A DNA stretch of 64,000 nucleotides, taken from assembly GCF_030378165.1 (NCBI RefSeq), contig NZ_CP119766.1:5084001-5148000 (forward strand), in the 5' to 3' direction. The notes beneath the pieces are model-generated. The model was given only the letters and a program-made list of their open reading frames with translations, had not been told where the DNA came from and ran no database searches. Within the stretch, counting starts at the first letter, position 1, and the number at the start of each line of letters is the position of its first letter. The stretch comes from Flavobacterium panacagri. GTDB taxonomy: Bacteria; Bacteroidota; Bacteroidia; Flavobacteriales; Flavobacteriaceae. The position numbers were made by a program, and so were the translations under genes. Of the stretch, positions 8,865 through 16,301 are shown one piece after another.

Positions 8865-9683
8865 ATGAGCACTATTAAAACACAAGACGGAACAGAAATT
8901 TTTTACAAAGATTGGGGAACAGGTCAGCCAATTGTTTTTCACCACGGATGGCCTTTATCATCTGATGACTGGGATGCACAGATGATATTTTTTCTAAAAC
9001 AAGGATACAGAGTTATTGCACATGATCGTCGCGGACACGGTCGTTCTGGTCAAAGTGCTGCAGGAAATAATATGGAAACTTATGCATCAGACGTAGCTGC
9101 ATTGACTGAAGCACTTGACTTAAAAAATGCTATTCACGTAGGACATTCAACCGGAGGTGGTGAAGTAATTCGTTACGCTGCAAAATATGGAAAAGGGCGT
9201 ATCGCAAAAGCAGTAATCATTAGCGCTGTAACACCTATTATGATTCAAAATGAAACGAATCCAGAAGGCGTGCCACTATCTGTTTTTGATGAAATCAGAC
9301 AAGGCACAGGATTTAACAGAGCTCAGTATTTTTATGATTTCCCTATTCCTTTCTACGGATGGAATCGTGAAGGACAAACTGTTCAGGAAGGAATAAAACA
9401 CAACTGGTGGCGTCAAGGAATGATGGGATCTGTTTTAGCGCATTATGAAGGAATCAAAGCTTTCTCTGAATCTGATTTTACAGAAGACCTTAAAAGTTTA
9501 GATATTCCAGTTCTAGTACTGCATGGAGAAGATGACCAAATTGTTCCTTACGATCAAGCTCCAAGAGCAGCAAAACTTTTGAAAAACGGAAAACTAATTT
9601 CTTATCCAGGTTTTCCTCATGGTATGCCAACTACAGAAGCGGAGACAATCAATAACGATATTCTTGCTTTTATTAAAGAATAA
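8865..9683 (+). CDS. Alpha/beta hydrolase (cofactor-free haloperoxidase/arylesterase type)
   Basis: 272 residues, standard length for the non-heme chloroperoxidase/arylesterase branch. Visible: oxyanion-loop HHGWPLSSDDWD (26-37), DRRGHGRSG (54-62), nucleophile elbow GHSTGG with Ser95, acid GEDDQIV with Asp223, and His252 in GFPHGMP. These fall one residue after the triad of the well-studied Pseudomonas fluorescens esterase. Such enzymes hydrolyse esters and can form peracids in vitro. There is no signal peptide, so it is cytoplasmic. The upstream palindrome and promoter-like element tie it to the isochorismatase operon and the dioxygenase gene, suggesting a role in the same stress or xenobiotic response. 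Confidence 0.9.
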   Translation: MSTIKTQDGTEIFYKDWGTGQPIVFHHGWPLSSDDWDAQMIFFLKQGYRVIAHDRRGHGRSGQSAAGNNMETYASDVAALTEALDLKNAIHVGHSTGGGEVIRYAAKYGKGRIAKAVIISAVTPIMIQNETNPEGVPLSVFDEIRQGTGFNRAQYFYDFPIPFYGWNREGQTVQEGIKHNWWRQGMMGSVLAHYEGIKAFSESDFTEDLKSLDIPVLVLHGEDDQIVPYDQAPRAAKLLKNGKLISYPGFPHGMPTTEAETINNDILAFIKE

Positions 9684-9816
9684 ATTTTCTTCATAAAAGA
9701 AACTAAACTGTCTGTAAAGGGACGCCTTTCATGATGGTTTAAAATCTTCCAAAAAAAGGTTTCTTTTTGAACTGAGATCAAACGGAAACTTTCTATACTT
9801 TATCCTATATAACGAA

Positions 9817-9880
9817 TAAGGCTTCGTAAAATTACGAAATATCGTAAGTGTTTTTGGCATCCCAAAAACACAAAGCCTTA
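9817..9880. repeat. Nested inverted repeats around the isochorismatase-operon upstream site
   Basis: TAAGGCTT (9817-9824) and AAGCCTTA (9873-9880) form an outer inverted repeat. Inside are three TTACGA half-sites (TCGTAA 9824-9829, TTACGA 9832-9837, TCGTAA 9842-9847) and a second inverted repeat TGTTTTTGG/CCAAAAACA (9849-9857, 9862-9870). Confidence 0.6.
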
Positions 9881-9917
9881 CTATACAACAAACTGAAAGT
9901 TTGGCACTTCTTTAGCC
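9832..9917 (+). promoter_or_regulatory. Upstream activator site plus sigma54 promoter of the stress operon
   Basis: TTACGAAATATCGTAA (9832-9847) is a near-perfect palindrome. 56 bp further on, TTGGCACTTCTTTAGCC (9901-9917) matches the sigma54 consensus TGGCAC-N5-TTGC: GG at 9903-9904 and GC at 9915-9916 have the required 12-bp register, and only one base of the -12 box differs. Transcription would begin near 9928, giving a leader of about 24 nt. This is the best sigma54 promoter I found in the window and heads the operon that encodes a sigma54 activator. Confidence 0.75.
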
Positions 9918-9951
9918 TAACTAATTATAAATCTTAAAAAATAAAAATCTC

Positions 9952-10584
9952 ATGAAACCATCAGCAAACTTATTATCCCCAGATAACCATGCATTAGTAT
10001 TAATTGATTTTGAAGGACAAATGGCATTTGCTACCAATAACATTGCGATAAGCGAACTTCGTAATAATGTGGCTATTATCTGCGGTGCATCTAAAATATT
10101 TAATGTTCCAACTATTGTAACCACTGTTTTTGAAGAAAGCTTTGCGGGGCCAGTTTTCCCAGAAATCGAAGAATATTACCCTATTGCTACTTCAGGATAT
10201 ATCGACCGTACTACAATGAATACTTGGGAAGATGAAAATGCATACAAAGCCATTACGGGAACAAAAAAACAAAAAATAGTTTTAGCGGGATTATGGACAG
10301 GTGTTTGTATCGTTGGACCAGCTTTATCAGCAATTGAAGAAGGTTATGAAGTATATGTAATCACAGATGCATGCGGAGATGTGAGTACCGAAGCTCATGA
10401 ACGTTCTATCCAGAGAATGATCCAAGCTGGTGCACAACCCATAACTTCTATTCAATACTTATTAGAACTTCAAAGGGATTGGGCACGTCAGGAAACTTAT
10501 GTTTCAGTAACGAACTTAATGAAAAAACATGGTGGATCTTATGGTTTAGGAATTCATTATGCACACAACATGCTGAAACACTAA
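9952..10584 (+). CDS. Isochorismatase-family cysteine hydrolase (YcaC-like)
   Basis: 210 residues with the isochorismatase fold: ALVLIDFEGQ with Asp19, a NVPTIVTT strand, and the nucleophile region LAGLWTGVCIVGPALSAIEEG with Cys119. The residue where the classical family has the catalytic Lys appears to be Arg86 (GYIDRTTMNTW), as I recall for YcaC-like members. The C-terminal half keeps the YcaC-like QLE/LQRDWAR segment. YcaC-type enzymes have no settled substrate. First gene of a ten-gene same-strand run, directly behind the best sigma54 promoter in the window, and therefore probably its lead product. No signal peptide. Confidence 0.9.
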   Translation: MKPSANLLSPDNHALVLIDFEGQMAFATNNIAISELRNNVAIICGASKIFNVPTIVTTVFEESFAGPVFPEIEEYYPIATSGYIDRTTMNTWEDENAYKAITGTKKQKIVLAGLWTGVCIVGPALSAIEEGYEVYVITDACGDVSTEAHERSIQRMIQAGAQPITSIQYLLELQRDWARQETYVSVTNLMKKHGGSYGLGIHYAHNMLKH

Positions 10585-10625
10585 TTCGACTAATTCATTT
10601 TATTATAAATCTCTTACGCTTCATT

Positions 10626-12023
10626 ATGTTGGAATCATCAAAATCCATATCGTCAAACAAATTCTTCTGGATCATAATTTTATCCTTTCTTTTAATTGGA
10701 ATAACGGCTTCATCTCAAAGTTTTAAGCTTTTACGCTATGATGAAAATTATGAATTTCTAAAAGATTCAAATAGGAACTTTTATGAAAACTTAAAATTCA
10801 TTCCATTAAATAAGCAGAAAGATATTTACATGTCTCTTGGAGGCGAAGCCCGATATGAATATGTTGATTTCAACAATGAAGATTGGGGAAGATTAAATAT
10901 TGGCCATAATAATTTTTTACTGCAGCGCTATGATCTTCATGCCGATATTCATTTAGGAAAAACCTTTAGAGTATTTGCCCAAATAAGAAGTGCCTTAGAA
11001 GACGGCCGTGTAAATGGAGCAAGAGGTATTGATGAAGACCAACTAAATGTCCAGAACCTATTTCTGGATGTAAATGTATGGCAACAAAAAGACAAAAAAA
11101 TAATCATTCGCGCCGGAAGACAGGAATTAGATTATGGTTCCGGAAGATTGATTTCTGTAAGGGAAGGCCCAAATGCAAGACTTTATTTTACAGGAGCAAA
11201 ATTAATGTATAGTTCTTCAAGAGTATCAGTTGATGCTTTTGCAATGATGGCAGATACGATTTACACAGGAGTTTTTGACAATAAAATGTCTAAACAATTA
11301 AATCTATGGGGAGCTTATTCTAAAATAATTTTTCCAAAAGCAGGAAATCTCGATGTTTATTATCTTGGAATAAGAAGAGATGAATCTCTTTTTGAAGAGG
11401 GAATTGCCCCAGAAAAACGCCATACAATTGGAACAAGATTATGGAAATACGGTGGCGGATTTATATACAATCTTGAAGCTGCCTATCAATTTGGAACTTT
11501 TGGTTCAGGAAATATTACTGCCTGGACTGGATCTGTGGATATTGGATATATGTTTGAAAAAACAAAATTCAAACCTACCATAAATCTCCGAAATGACTAT
11601 ATCTCCGGAGATAAAAATCAAGGAAATGGAAATCTTCAGACGTTTAATCCGCTTTATCCTAAAGGAGGTTATTTTGGTTTTAGCCCTCAAGTTGGCCCTG
11701 TAAACCTTATCGATATTCATCCTTATGTTACGATGGATTTATTGCCGCAACTAAAGATGCAGGTCGATGTGGTTCTAAACTGGAGGTACTCAACTCAAGA
11801 TGGAGTTTATAGACCAAGCGGTATGCTTAACCTTCGCGGAAGCGCTTCTGACGAAAAATATATCGGAACTGCTTATCTGGCTAATTTCACATACAACGTA
11901 AACAAATATATTTCGGTAGTCAGCGGTATTCAATATTTTAAAACTGGCGCTTTTATCAATGACATTATTCCGAATTCAAAAGATGGTGTTTTCTTTAACA
12001 CCCGACTTGGATTCAAATTTTAA
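10626..12023 (+). CDS. Outer membrane porin, alginate-export (Alginate_exp) family
   Basis: The open frame extends upstream to 10479, but I choose the ATG at 10626 (465 residues). The earlier codons overlap the isochorismatase gene, and a clean signal peptide follows the later Met (FFWIIILSFLLIGITASSQS). The mature part alternates beta strands throughout and ends in an aromatic strand, ..NTRLGFKF. It carries the family hallmark GRQELDYGSGRLISVREGPN, as in AlgE-like export porins. This would be a beta-barrel channel for a small substrate or product of the neighbouring hydrolases. Alginate itself is unlikely, since no alginate genes are nearby. It lies 41 bp after the isochorismatase gene, within the operon. 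Confidence 0.85.
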   Translation: MLESSKSISSNKFFWIIILSFLLIGITASSQSFKLLRYDENYEFLKDSNRNFYENLKFIPLNKQKDIYMSLGGEARYEYVDFNNEDWGRLNIGHNNFLLQRYDLHADIHLGKTFRVFAQIRSALEDGRVNGARGIDEDQLNVQNLFLDVNVWQQKDKKIIIRAGRQELDYGSGRLISVREGPNARLYFTGAKLMYSSSRVSVDAFAMMADTIYTGVFDNKMSKQLNLWGAYSKIIFPKAGNLDVYYLGIRRDESLFEEGIAPEKRHTIGTRLWKYGGGFIYNLEAAYQFGTFGSGNITAWTGSVDIGYMFEKTKFKPTINLRNDYISGDKNQGNGNLQTFNPLYPKGGYFGFSPQVGPVNLIDIHPYVTMDLLPQLKMQVDVVLNWRYSTQDGVYRPSGMLNLRGSASDEKYIGTAYLANFTYNVNKYISVVSGIQYFKTGAFINDIIPNSKDGVFFNTRLGFKF

Positions 12024-12042
12024 CAACACTAAACCCTTAACA

Positions 12043-12765
12043 ATGAAAACAAACACTTCAATTTATAAATTTAGATATTCGTATCTAATTCTTTTAATCC
12101 TAACATTTTCGTTTAATGGCTTTTCACAAACAGCTTCAATCGGTTCTTCAGTTACTTGGGGAAAAGTCGATGGGGTTTCTGTAAATGGATTGGTTCAAGG
12201 ACCATCAGCGGCAGAAGCCGATCTTCAAGTTGCCTGTGTTTTTGAGTATACAGAAGGTGATATTTTTAACCCTCCTGCTCTTCCAGCAAACTTAAACGGA
12301 ATGGTACATTTAGATGACGCGTTAAAAGGCATTATCACTGAATTACGCAAAAACGGCAAGTTTACAGGTCATTCTCTTGAAACTTTACTAATTACACCTC
12401 CAAAAGGAACTTTGGCATCCAAACAATTATTATTAATAGGATTGGGAGACCGCAATAAATTTACTCCCGATTTAATGATTAGCGTTGGAAGCACTGCTAT
12501 GCGAGAAGCTTTACGTTTGGGAGTTTCAAACTATTCTTTTGCGAGTGATATTAAAGATGCCGGAATTGATTCCCCAACAGCTTTGGTTGCTGCAAATGTA
12601 GTTTTAGGTTCGTTTGAAGCTTACAGAACCCAATCTTATTTAAAAGAAAAAAAATTAGCAGACTATAAACCTTTAACGAAAGTTATTTTACTTGCCGGGC
12701 CAGCTTTTTACACCGTTGCTGGCGAAGGAATTAAAGATGCCATTGCAAAGTTGAACTCTAAATAA
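12043..12765 (+). CDS. Secreted stand-alone M17 aminopeptidase N-terminal domain protein
   Basis: The frame opens at 11959, but the ATG at 12043 gives a proper signal peptide (hydrophobic run YLILLILTFSFNGFSQ) and avoids overlap with the porin gene. The product has 240 residues. After cleavage it matches only the N-terminal, macro-like domain of leucyl aminopeptidases (Peptidase_M17_N): EADLQVACVFEYTEGD, the GHSLETLLITPP region, and KQLLLIGLGDRNKFTPDLM. The metal-binding catalytic domain is absent, and the frame closes 7 bp before the next gene, so this is not a frameshifted peptidase. It may be a periplasmic binding or regulatory protein. The function is unknown. Confidence 0.8.
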   Translation: MKTNTSIYKFRYSYLILLILTFSFNGFSQTASIGSSVTWGKVDGVSVNGLVQGPSAAEADLQVACVFEYTEGDIFNPPALPANLNGMVHLDDALKGIITELRKNGKFTGHSLETLLITPPKGTLASKQLLLIGLGDRNKFTPDLMISVGSTAMREALRLGVSNYSFASDIKDAGIDSPTALVAANVVLGSFEAYRTQSYLKEKKLADYKPLTKVILLAGPAFYTVAGEGIKDAIAKLNSK

Positions 12766-12772
12766 TAAAATT

Positions 12773-14659
12773 ATGAAAGCAGATCTAATTTTATTCAACG
12801 GTAAAATTCATAGTTTCAATACTGAAACACCAAATGTAACCGCGGTTGCCATAAAAGACGGGAAATTTATTGCTTTGGGAAATGACAGCAGTGTAATGGA
12901 ATTTGCATCTGAAGAAACCAAAATAATTGATCTTCAAAATAAAAGAGTAGTTCCAGGAATTAACGATTCTCACATTCACCTGATCCGAGGTGGTTTGAAT
13001 TATAATTTAGAATTACGCTGGGATGGCGTTCCTTCACTTGCAGATGCACTCCGAATGCTAAAAGAACAAGTGGATCGCACACCAAATCCTCAGTGGGTTC
13101 GAGTGGTTGGCGGCTGGTCTGAATTTCAGTTTGCCGAACGCAGAATGCCTACTCTTGAAGAAATCAATGCGATAGCTCCTGAAACCCCTGTTTTTATTCT
13201 GCATTTGTACGATAGAGCGATTATGAACAGAGCAGCACTAAAAGCGGTTGGTTATACTAAAAATACACCCGCTCCGCCTGGAGGACATATTGAAAGAGAT
13301 GCAAAAGGCGAACCAACCGGATTGATCATTGCAACACCAAATGCCATGATTTTGTATTCGACTTTGGCTAAAGGCCCTACTCTTTCGTATGAACATCAAA
13401 TCAATTCAACACGTCATTTTATGAAGGAACTGAATCGTTTTGGAATAACTAGTGTTATTGATGCTGGAGGCGGATTCCAGAATTTTCCAGATGATTATAA
13501 AGTAGTAAACGAACTAAATGAAAAGAAACAATTGACCGTTCGAATTGCCTATAATCTTTTTACCCAGAAACCGAAACACGAATTTGAAGATTTTGAAGAT
13601 TGGATTGATACCGTAAAATTATATCAAGGCGATGATATGTATCGTCATAATGGAGCGGGCGAAATGTTAGTTTTTTCTGCCGCCGATTTTGAAGACTTTC
13701 TCCAGCCAAGGCCTGATCTTCCTGAAAATATGGAAGCAGAATTGGAAAAGGTGGTTCGTCTTTTGGTAGAAAACCGCTGGCCTTTTAGACTTCATGCTAC
13801 TTATAACGAAAGCATTACGCGTTTTTTAAATGTCTTTGAAAAGATCAACAGAGAAATTCCTTTTAACGGACTTCCGTGGATTTTTGATCATGCCGAAACT
13901 ATTGATGAAAGAAATATCGAACGTGTAAAAGCGCTTGGCGGCGGTATTGCGGTTCAAAGCAGGATGGCGTATCAAGGAGAATATTTCACGGATCGATACG
14001 GGGCAAAAGCAGCTGAAAACACACCGCCAATAAAAAAAATGATCGAAATGGAAGTTCCTGTTGGAGCAGGTTCAGATGCTACAAGAGTAAGCAGTTACAA
14101 TCCGTGGGTTTCCATGTATTGGATGACGGTTGGAAAAACGGTTGGAGGTTTACAATTGTACAACGAAACGAGATTAAATAGACAAACGGCATTGGAACTT
14201 TATACCAGAGGAAGCGCTTGGTTTTCTCAGGAACAAACGAAAAAAGGAGACATTAAAGTAGGAATGTTTGCTGATTTGGTAGTGCTAGACCGTGACTATT
14301 TTACAATTGACGATGAAGACATCAAAAAAATCGAATCGGATTTAACGATTGTCGATGGAAAAATTGTCTATGCCAATGGTGATTTTTCTTCATTCTCACC
14401 GCCTCACATTCCGATTTTACCAGATTGGTCGCCAACGAATATCTACAACGGATATCCGGTTAGAAGCAGTTTACAGAGCGAGATAGAAAAAAACTCAAAA
14501 ACTACTGCAAAACCAGCTCTTACGGCTCAGATACATAGTTGCACCGGCAGCTGTGATGTTCATGCTCACAATCATGATGTTGCCAGAATGAGCAATGTGC
14601 CGATCAATAATTATAACGCATTTTGGGGCGCTTTGGGCTGTTCCTGTTTTGCATTTTAA
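12773..14659 (+). CDS. YtcJ-like amidohydrolase with Cys/His-rich C-terminal tail
   Basis: 628 residues of the amidohydrolase 3 (YtcJ-like) family: a small beta-sandwich start (MKADLILFNGKIHSF), the metal motif GINDSHIHL (His67, His69), a central TIM-barrel with RLHATYN and FDHAETIDE metal-site segments, and PVGAGSDATR (catalytic Asp). It then returns to the sandwich with GMFADLVVLDRDYF. The last ~45 residues are an addition: HSCTGSCDVHAHNHD followed by a terminal CSC. This is probably an extra metal-binding site. The reaction is hydrolysis of an N-substituted amide, urea or lactam of unknown identity. No signal peptide. The gene is 7 bp from its upstream neighbour. Confidence 0.9.
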   Translation: MKADLILFNGKIHSFNTETPNVTAVAIKDGKFIALGNDSSVMEFASEETKIIDLQNKRVVPGINDSHIHLIRGGLNYNLELRWDGVPSLADALRMLKEQVDRTPNPQWVRVVGGWSEFQFAERRMPTLEEINAIAPETPVFILHLYDRAIMNRAALKAVGYTKNTPAPPGGHIERDAKGEPTGLIIATPNAMILYSTLAKGPTLSYEHQINSTRHFMKELNRFGITSVIDAGGGFQNFPDDYKVVNELNEKKQLTVRIAYNLFTQKPKHEFEDFEDWIDTVKLYQGDDMYRHNGAGEMLVFSAADFEDFLQPRPDLPENMEAELEKVVRLLVENRWPFRLHATYNESITRFLNVFEKINREIPFNGLPWIFDHAETIDERNIERVKALGGGIAVQSRMAYQGEYFTDRYGAKAAENTPPIKKMIEMEVPVGAGSDATRVSSYNPWVSMYWMTVGKTVGGLQLYNETRLNRQTALELYTRGSAWFSQEQTKKGDIKVGMFADLVVLDRDYFTIDDEDIKKIESDLTIVDGKIVYANGDFSSFSPPHIPILPDWSPTNIYNGYPVRSSLQSEIEKNSKTTAKPALTAQIHSCTGSCDVHAHNHDVARMSNVPINNYNAFWGALGCSCFAF

Positions 14660-14668
14660 CTGAACAAA

Positions 14669-15097
14669 ATGATGGAAATTATAAAACAAATCCTCAACTC
14701 TGATTTAGGATCAACCTTGAATAATACAGCAATTTTAGTTTTTAGAATACTGCTGGCAGTTGAACTATTCAGAGTACACGGAATGAAAAAATTCAGACTG
14801 GAAAACGGACAAAAAGAACATGTTCCAAACCCGCTGCATTTACCAGAAAAACTAAACGGATTAATGGCCACACTTTCAGACACTGTAGTTCCCATATTTA
14901 TTATTCTAGGTTTAGGAACTCGTCTGGCTGTGCTTCCAACCATTGGTGTTACAGCAATAGGCTATTTTGTGGTTCATCGAAAAGATTCGCTGGAAGTCCG
15001 CGATGTTCCTTATATGTACACTTTATCCTTATTACTGCTGCTTGCACTTGGAGCAGGAACCTATTCACTTGATCATTATTTATTAAACCTTATTTAA
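14669..15097 (+). CDS. DoxX-family membrane protein
   Basis: 142 residues with four predicted membrane segments and the DoxX signature: an early hydrophobic helix NTAILVFRILLAVELFRVHGMKKF, then a glycine-rich second pair around TVVPIFIILGLGTRLAVLP and IGVTAIGYFVV, and a final helix LLLLLALGAGTYSL. Bacterial DoxX proteins are inner-membrane proteins often linked to thiol/oxidative stress; MhqP of the Bacillus quinone-response operon is one. The long loop with charged and Pro residues (RLENGQKEHVPNPLHLP) is family-typical. It lies 9 bp after the amidohydrolase and 1 bp before the Dps gene, so it is translated within the same operon. Confidence 0.85.
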   Translation: MMEIIKQILNSDLGSTLNNTAILVFRILLAVELFRVHGMKKFRLENGQKEHVPNPLHLPEKLNGLMATLSDTVVPIFIILGLGTRLAVLPTIGVTAIGYFVVHRKDSLEVRDVPYMYTLSLLLLLALGAGTYSLDHYLLNLI

Positions 15098-15098
15098 A

Positions 15099-15572
15099 AT
15101 GAAAGCAAACATCGGAATCAAACAAGAAAGCATCACAACAGTAGTAGATGTATTAACAAAAGTTTTAGCTGACGAATTTGTATTGTATACCAAAACAAAA
15201 AAAGCACACTGGAATGTTGAAGGGCCAGATTTTTATAACAAACACCTTTTCTTTGAACAGCAATACGAAGCACTTGACGAAATTGTTGATGCAGTTGCAG
15301 AAAGAATCAGAACTTTAGGACACTATGCTCCTGGAACTTTAAAAGAATATCTGGCACTGACTCATTTAACAGAAGAATTAAAAGGTCAAAACGACAGCAT
15401 CAGCTACATTAAAGAATTACTGGTAGATCATGAAAGTATTTTGATACACTTACGTGAAAACATCAATAATTTTGCTTCAGAACTTCAAGATGCTGGAACA
15501 AGCGATTATATCACAGGACTTTTAGAAACTCACGAAAAAATGGCTTGGATGCTTAGAGCACACTTAAGCTAA
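15099..15572 (+). CDS. dps: Dps-family ferritin-like DNA-protection protein
   Basis: 157 residues, a normal Dps length. All five ferroxidase ligands are in register with E. coli Dps: His37 (KAHWNVEG), His49, Glu53 (FFEQ), Asp64 and Glu68 (EIVDAVAERI), at offsets 0, 12, 16, 27 and 31. The family start LADEFVLYTKTKKAHWNV is typical. Dps dodecamers oxidise Fe(II) with hydrogen peroxide and store the iron, shielding DNA. Its presence in the middle of this operon points to peroxide or redox stress as the physiological setting. The short N-terminus leaves few basic residues, so DNA binding is uncertain. Confidence 0.93.
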   Translation: MKANIGIKQESITTVVDVLTKVLADEFVLYTKTKKAHWNVEGPDFYNKHLFFEQQYEALDEIVDAVAERIRTLGHYAPGTLKEYLALTHLTEELKGQNDSISYIKELLVDHESILIHLRENINNFASELQDAGTSDYITGLLETHEKMAWMLRAHLS

Positions 15573-15583
15573 AAAATAATATT

Positions 15584-16249
15584 ATGGAAATACAAAAAAA
15601 TATTTGGTACGTAACCCTGCTTCTCACCATGATAGCAGGGTATTGCGATACCGTAACCTTTGTTGCCGCCGATTCGATATTTTCGGCGCATGTTACGGGT
15701 AACTTTATTGTCTTTGCTTATCAGATTATCAAAGGCTCAGACATTCATGCTTGGGTAAAACTGCTTACTTTTCCTGTTTTTATTTTAGCAGTAATTATCG
15801 GCGGTAGAATTGCTTTAAAAAGCACGAACCGTTACACTATTTTATGCTGGGAAGGTATTATTTTGGTTTTAAGCGGAGCAGCTTCCTATATTTTTGGGTA
15901 TTTAGAAAATACCGCAGAATGGACCGTATATACGATCGCCATGACAACTGTATTTGCAATGGGACTTCAAAATGCTTTTGGAAAGCTTTATGCCAAAGAA
16001 ACTCATGGGCCGACAACCATGATGACAGGAAATGTAACCCAGGCTTCTCTTGACTTAGGAAATCTGCTGAAAAATGGATTAAAAGACGTTGATGTTCTCT
16101 TAAGTTTTAAGAAACAACTGGTTACTATAATCGGTTTTCTTGTGGGCTGCTTTTTAGGAGCAATTGCTGGAAAGTTCTTTGGATTAGGGACTTTAATTGT
16201 TCCTGGTGCTGCTATGATTATTTGTTATTGGTATCACCGTGAATCTTAA
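15584..16249 (+). CDS. DUF1275 (YoaK-family) inner membrane protein
   Basis: 221 residues, about six membrane segments. Hallmarks of the YoaK/DUF1275 family are visible: GYCDTVTFVAADSIFSAHVTGN near the N-terminus, and MGLQNAFGKLYAKETHGPTTMMTGN in the middle, where the paired G-x-Q-N and T-G-N motifs recur as expected for an internally duplicated membrane protein. The molecular role of the family is not established. It follows dps by 11 bp and ends the run of close-packed effector genes, 52 bp before the sensor kinase. Confidence 0.88.
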   Translation: MEIQKNIWYVTLLLTMIAGYCDTVTFVAADSIFSAHVTGNFIVFAYQIIKGSDIHAWVKLLTFPVFILAVIIGGRIALKSTNRYTILCWEGIILVLSGAASYIFGYLENTAEWTVYTIAMTTVFAMGLQNAFGKLYAKETHGPTTMMTGNVTQASLDLGNLLKNGLKDVDVLLSFKKQLVTIIGFLVGCFLGAIAGKFFGLGTLIVPGAAMIICYWYHRES

Positions 16250-16301
16250 ACAAACCCTCTTACAATATTGCAGATTTATGATAAAACATTATCTTTAAAA
16301 A

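Noticed and set aside
10479..10625. 49-residue N-terminal extension of the Alginate_exp porin frame
   Set aside because: It overlaps the isochorismatase gene in another frame and would bury the signal peptide that follows the ATG at 10626.
11959..12042. 28-residue N-terminal extension of the M17_N protein frame
   Set aside because: It overlaps the end of the porin gene; the signal peptide begins at the Met encoded at 12043.
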